From Bacteroidia bacterium (GTDB taxonomy: Bacteria; Bacteroidota; Bacteroidia; NS11-12g; UBA955), in assembly GCA_023254645.1 (NCBI GenBank), contig JALRLA010000412.1, forward strand, positions 1-8,939: a stretch of 8,939 bases of DNA, in the 5' to 3' direction. Under the pieces are notes generated by a model that ran no database searches, was not told the DNA's origin, and worked only from the letters and a program-made list of their open reading frames with translations. The translations under genes were made by a program, and so were the position numbers. How positions within the stretch are numbered: position 1 is the stretch's first letter; every line of letters starts with the position of its first letter. Positions 6,379-8,939 of the stretch are shown piece after piece.

Positions 6379-8025
6379 TTACGGCAACGTGTACGACTGA
6401 ACACTACCGTTACCAACTGCGTCACACCCATTGGTAGCTGATGCTTGAAAATACCACTTTCCGGAAGGGTTAAAACTCGGCCTTGCTACTTGCAACCAAG
6501 TAACGTAAAAGTCGCCCGTTGCGCTATTGTAATTCGACATAGGAACCCCAAAACCACTGCCTGTTGGCGGGTTGTCATAAGTGTGCCACATGTTCAAACT
6601 TTTTATAGCTTCTGTACCCGAGCTATTTACCCTTCCTTCAATTGTTACCTCGTATACATCGCCACTGCCGTTTGTCCATTTGTATGTATAGTTCGCTCCA
6701 GAATATGTCGTTACTGAAGGCGCCTTGCACTCAAAGCTGTTAAACGAATACTCCGTTCCATAAGCCGTTCCTGCTTCATTGATGGCGTAGGCTCGGTAAT
6801 AAAATTTTGTATTGTTCGCCACCGTCAAGTTGACCGTAAAGTCTCCTAACCCACTGCCCGATGCCCTTTTGTTCCCACTGGTGGTTGGGTTTGGGCTTGT
6901 TGACCATACGACTCCCCGCTCACTCACGGTGCCTCCATTACCAGCAAGGACACTGCCCGTAATTTGTGCCGACCCTTTTTGAATCGTTGGGGTTGAGCCC
7001 GTAGAAACCGTTGCCGGATTAAGGCTATAGCTTGTAAAAGAACACTCAGGGCTATACCCCGTGCCGGCCTGGTTAATGGCATAAGAGCGGTAATAGATTT
7101 TTGAGTTGTAATCCACCCCCGACAAATTCACCGTGAAGTTCCCTAATCCAGCTCCAGAGCTTTGTTTGTTGTTGCTTGTGGTGGGGTTGGGGTTTTTCGA
7201 CCACACTATGCCACGTTCCGTAACCGTCCCTCCATTGGCCGAAGAAACACCACCATCAATGGTAATGCTGCTAATGCCAATGACCGATGGGGTGTTGTTT
7301 ACCGTCAAGGTGGGAACCAAAAGGGAGTAGCCATCAAATACATAATCATCGCTATACGCAGTACCGGCTTCGTTTACAGCGTAAGCTCTATAGTGGTATT
7401 GGGTGTTGTATTTCAAACCCGTTAAACTAGCCGCAAAGACACCCAAACCGCTGCCGCTGCTTTGTTTGAAATCTTGCGTAGTGGGGTTGGACCCGGTTGA
7501 CCAAACCACACCTCGATCGGTTACATTTCCCCCGTTTTCTGACACTACTTCGCCCCGTACTTGGGCTGTGCCGTCTATGCGAACATTGATGGGTGTGCTA
7601 TTGGCGGTAACCGTTGCTAAACCCAACTTAAAGCCCTCTATCTGTCGTTCTTCGGCATATCCAACCCCCGTTTCATTGATCGCATAAGCGCGAACAAAAT
7701 ACGTTTGGCCATATTCCAAACCATTGATCTTGGCTTTAAATGGCCCTAAGCCCTCGCCGCACTTGATCTTTGTGTCTTCCAAAGTGGGGGTTTTAAAAAG
7801 AGAATACACAAAGCCTCTTTCTGATACAGGAAGGCCGCTATCTGACACAACCGCGCCGTAAGCTCGCGTGTGTTTGAAATACAAACTATCGGTAGAGAAC
7901 GTGTCTGTCCAATCGACAACAGGCACACCAACCGATCGCTTTTCTTTCCTTGAGAGAAGTCCCTCTTCTTTTTCGCAGGCGACGAATGTCAAACCAACGA
8001 GAAGCACAAAAGCGGCGTGTTTCAT
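6379..8025 (-). CDS. Repeat-containing surface lipoprotein with three 100-residue FN3-like repeats, paralogue of the downstream gene
   Basis: A 548-residue lipoprotein. I chose ATG 8023-8025 because it gives a proper lipoprotein signal peptide (MKHAAFVLLVGLTFVAC, Cys17). A longer in-frame start at 8121 would bury this signal and overlap the divergent epimerase start. The mature chain begins CEKEEGLLS, identical to its paralogue and matching the Bacteroidota surface export signal. An N-terminal module (18-133, with SGLPVSERGFV and Cys89) is followed by three repeats at about 134-233, 234-333 and 334-432, with RG motifs at residues 171, 271 and 370 and YRAYAxNEAGTAY-type ends. Residues 433-548 are a different, aromatic-rich beta domain (KWTNGSGDVYEV, GDFYVTWLQV, GKWYFQASATNGCD) with Cys433 and Cys534 possibly paired. 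It is the first gene of the minus-strand cluster. The function is unknown, and surface binding or scaffolding is inferred. Confidence 0.88.
   Translation of the reverse strand: MKHAAFVLLVGLTFVACEKEEGLLSRKEKRSVGVPVVDWTDTFSTDSLYFKHTRAYGAVVSDSGLPVSERGFVYSLFKTPTLEDTKIKCGEGLGPFKAKINGLEYGQTYFVRAYAINETGVGYAEERQIEGFKLGLATVTANSTPINVRIDGTAQVRGEVVSENGGNVTDRGVVWSTGSNPTTQDFKQSSGSGLGVFAASLTGLKYNTQYHYRAYAVNEAGTAYSDDYVFDGYSLLVPTLTVNNTPSVIGISSITIDGGVSSANGGTVTERGIVWSKNPNPTTSNNKQSSGAGLGNFTVNLSGVDYNSKIYYRSYAINQAGTGYSPECSFTSYSLNPATVSTGSTPTIQKGSAQITGSVLAGNGGTVSERGVVWSTSPNPTTSGNKRASGSGLGDFTVNLTVANNTKFYYRAYAINEAGTAYGTEYSFNSFECKAPSVTTYSGANYTYKWTNGSGDVYEVTIEGRVNSSGTEAIKSLNMWHTYDNPPTGSGFGVPMSNYNSATGDFYVTWLQVARPSFNPSGKWYFQASATNGCDAVGNGSVQSYTLP
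6730..7626 (-). repeat. Three tandem copies of the 300-bp coding repeat
   Basis: Copies lie at 7327-7626, 7027-7326 and 6730-7026, and the last is one codon shorter. They are the same family as the four copies in the downstream gene. By eye they are more diverged from each other than those copies are, but they share segments such as the stretch coding for NPTTSNNK. The array is therefore older, or less homogenised, than its neighbour. Confidence 0.85.
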
Positions 8026-8119
8026 CTCGTAAAGGTATAAATTTTTAGATTGGGCCTTTTGACTGCGTTTGTGTGGAATCCGGTTTTTTAGCAAACACCC
8101 TTCGGTGTACTTTTGAACC
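8026..8119. promoter_or_regulatory. Divergent promoter region between lipoprotein cluster and epimerase
   Basis: These 94 bases hold both promoters. On the plus strand, TACTTTTG at 8108-8115 is an exact match to TAnnTTTG and ends 4 bases before the epimerase ATG. On the minus strand, TACCTTTA at 8030-8037 is one mismatch from it and ends 4 bases before the lipoprotein ATG at 8025. This spacing would give leaderless or nearly leaderless transcripts. A small hairpin, ACACC (8095-8099) with GGTGT (8104-8108), overlaps the plus-strand box. No clear TTG -33 element is visible for either, which keeps confidence low. Confidence 0.4.
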
Positions 8120-8939
8120 ATGGCTCAACGAGCATTAGTCACAGGGGCAACAGGCTTTTTGGGCTCACACTTGGTTTGCACCTTGCTGAACAAGGGCTAC
8201 GAAGTTTTGGCATCCAAGCGCGAACACTCGTCGCTGGCCTTGTTTGACCGCGTTCGAAACTTTCGAAACAGCAGCACCGAACCCGCCTGGATAGACATAG
8301 ATCTGCAAGACGGAGAAGGGCTAGAGAGGGCTTTTGCCACAGTTGATTTGGTGTTTCATTGCGCGGCCAAGGTGAGTTTTCGCAAGGCCGATTTTGATGC
8401 GTTGATGGAGACCAACGTGCTGGGAACGCGCCATGTGGTCAACGCTTGTTTGAAGACCCAAAAGCCGTTGATACTCGCCTCTTCGGTCGCGGCCATTGGC
8501 CGAACCGGAAGCAGCGCCCCCATCAGCGAAGACACCGAATACAAAGAGAGCAAATACAACACCGACTACGCCGTGTCCAAGTACCTAGCCGAATTGGAAC
8601 TCTGGCGCGGAGTCGAAGAGGGGCTTCAAGCTTCCTGCGTAAATCCCGGCATTATTTTGGGTTTTGGCGACGGGCACAGCGGCAGCAATCAATTGTACCG
8701 CATGGTAAAAAATAAAATTCCTTTCATGCCCACCGGTACCAACGGCTTCGTAGGGGTGGAAGATGTGTGCCGGCACATGCTGGACTTGTATGAAAAGCAG
8801 CGCTGGAGCACACGGGAAATCTGCGTGTCTGAGACAATGACCTATGCCGAGCTGTTTGGCGACATCGCCGATCATTTGGGTGTTCGCCTACCCCCTTTGC
8901 TCTTGGATGGGCTTTGGCTGAAAAGCTTTTTTGCCTTAA
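8120..8939 (+). CDS. NAD-dependent epimerase/dehydratase, extended SDR family (3' end outside window)
   Basis: An open frame of 273 codons runs off the right edge. Family members usually have about 320-340 residues, so roughly the last sixth is missing. The N-terminal Rossmann motif is VTGATGFLGSH (residues 7-17, Gly9, Gly12, Gly15). Then come HCAAKVSF (80-87), the Asn-containing TNVLGT (98-103), the Ser-rich ASSVAAIG (120-127), and the catalytic YxxxK as Y150-A-V-S-K154. NPGIILGFGD (175-184) is the usual substrate-loop region. The fold class is clear and the substrate is not: candidates include nucleotide sugars, dihydroflavonol-like compounds or sterol/acyl-type ketones. ATG 8120 is the earliest possible start because an in-frame TGA lies at 8114-8116. 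It is transcribed divergently from the lipoprotein cluster. Confidence 0.9.
   Translation, partial: MAQRALVTGATGFLGSHLVCTLLNKGYEVLASKREHSSLALFDRVRNFRNSSTEPAWIDIDLQDGEGLERAFATVDLVFHCAAKVSFRKADFDALMETNVLGTRHVVNACLKTQKPLILASSVAAIGRTGSSAPISEDTEYKESKYNTDYAVSKYLAELELWRGVEEGLQASCVNPGIILGFGDGHSGSNQLYRMVKNKIPFMPTGTNGFVGVEDVCRHMLDLYEKQRWSTREICVSETMTYAELFGDIADHLGVRLPPLLLDGLWLKSFFAL

Noticed and set aside
4405..8025. CRISPR-like or mobile-element repeats.
   Set aside because: The repeats are 300 bp, directly abutting and in frame with protein motifs; there are no spacers, transposase or terminal inverted repeats.
8026..8121. Longer in-frame start (8121) for the 548-residue lipoprotein.
   Set aside because: The 32 extra residues are basic and would bury a perfect lipoprotein signal peptide, and this start would overlap the divergent epimerase ATG.

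Overview
The window looks like chromosomal DNA from a Bacteroidota bacterium, most likely a moderate-GC member of the Flavobacteriales side of the phylum. Four things point there: two lipoproteins with a CEKEEG start to the mature chain, which fits the Bacteroidota surface-lipoprotein export signal; the 'RG(V/I)VWS...YYRAYAxNxAGTAYS' repeats common in that phylum; promoter-like TAnnTTTG boxes; and almost no Shine-Dalgarno sequences. I see no RNA genes, insertion sequences, CRISPR array or phage genes.

Left part, + strand (1-1558): a compact operon of three genes. The first is the 3' part of an SPFH/band-7 family protein ending in a GYF_2 domain. The second is a single-domain bacterial PH protein (bPH_1/YvbH-like). 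The third is a small protein with four predicted membrane helices. Gaps are only 3 and 7 bases. The combination suggests a membrane-associated module, but its job is not known from sequence.

Middle, - strand (1575-8025): read in transcription order from right to left, there are two paralogous lipoproteins (548 and 639 residues), then a large exported protein of unknown function (776 residues), then aroQ, the type II 3-dehydroquinate dehydratase of the shikimate pathway. The two lipoproteins share an N-terminal module and carry three and four copies of a 100-residue repeat. In the 639-residue protein the copies sit at an exact 300-bp DNA period. Their C-terminal domains are unrelated to each other. 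Only 9 bases separate the second lipoprotein from the 776-residue protein, so these probably form one operon that builds a cell-surface and periplasmic assembly. aroQ has its own possible promoter and lacks a normally conserved active-site glutamate.

Right end, + strand (8120-8939): the 5' part of an NAD-dependent epimerase/dehydratase (extended SDR family) runs off the window. It is divergent from the lipoprotein operon across a 94-bp intergenic region.

The least described content is the lipoprotein/lipoprotein/large exported protein cluster. It is the best candidate here for an uncharacterised surface system.
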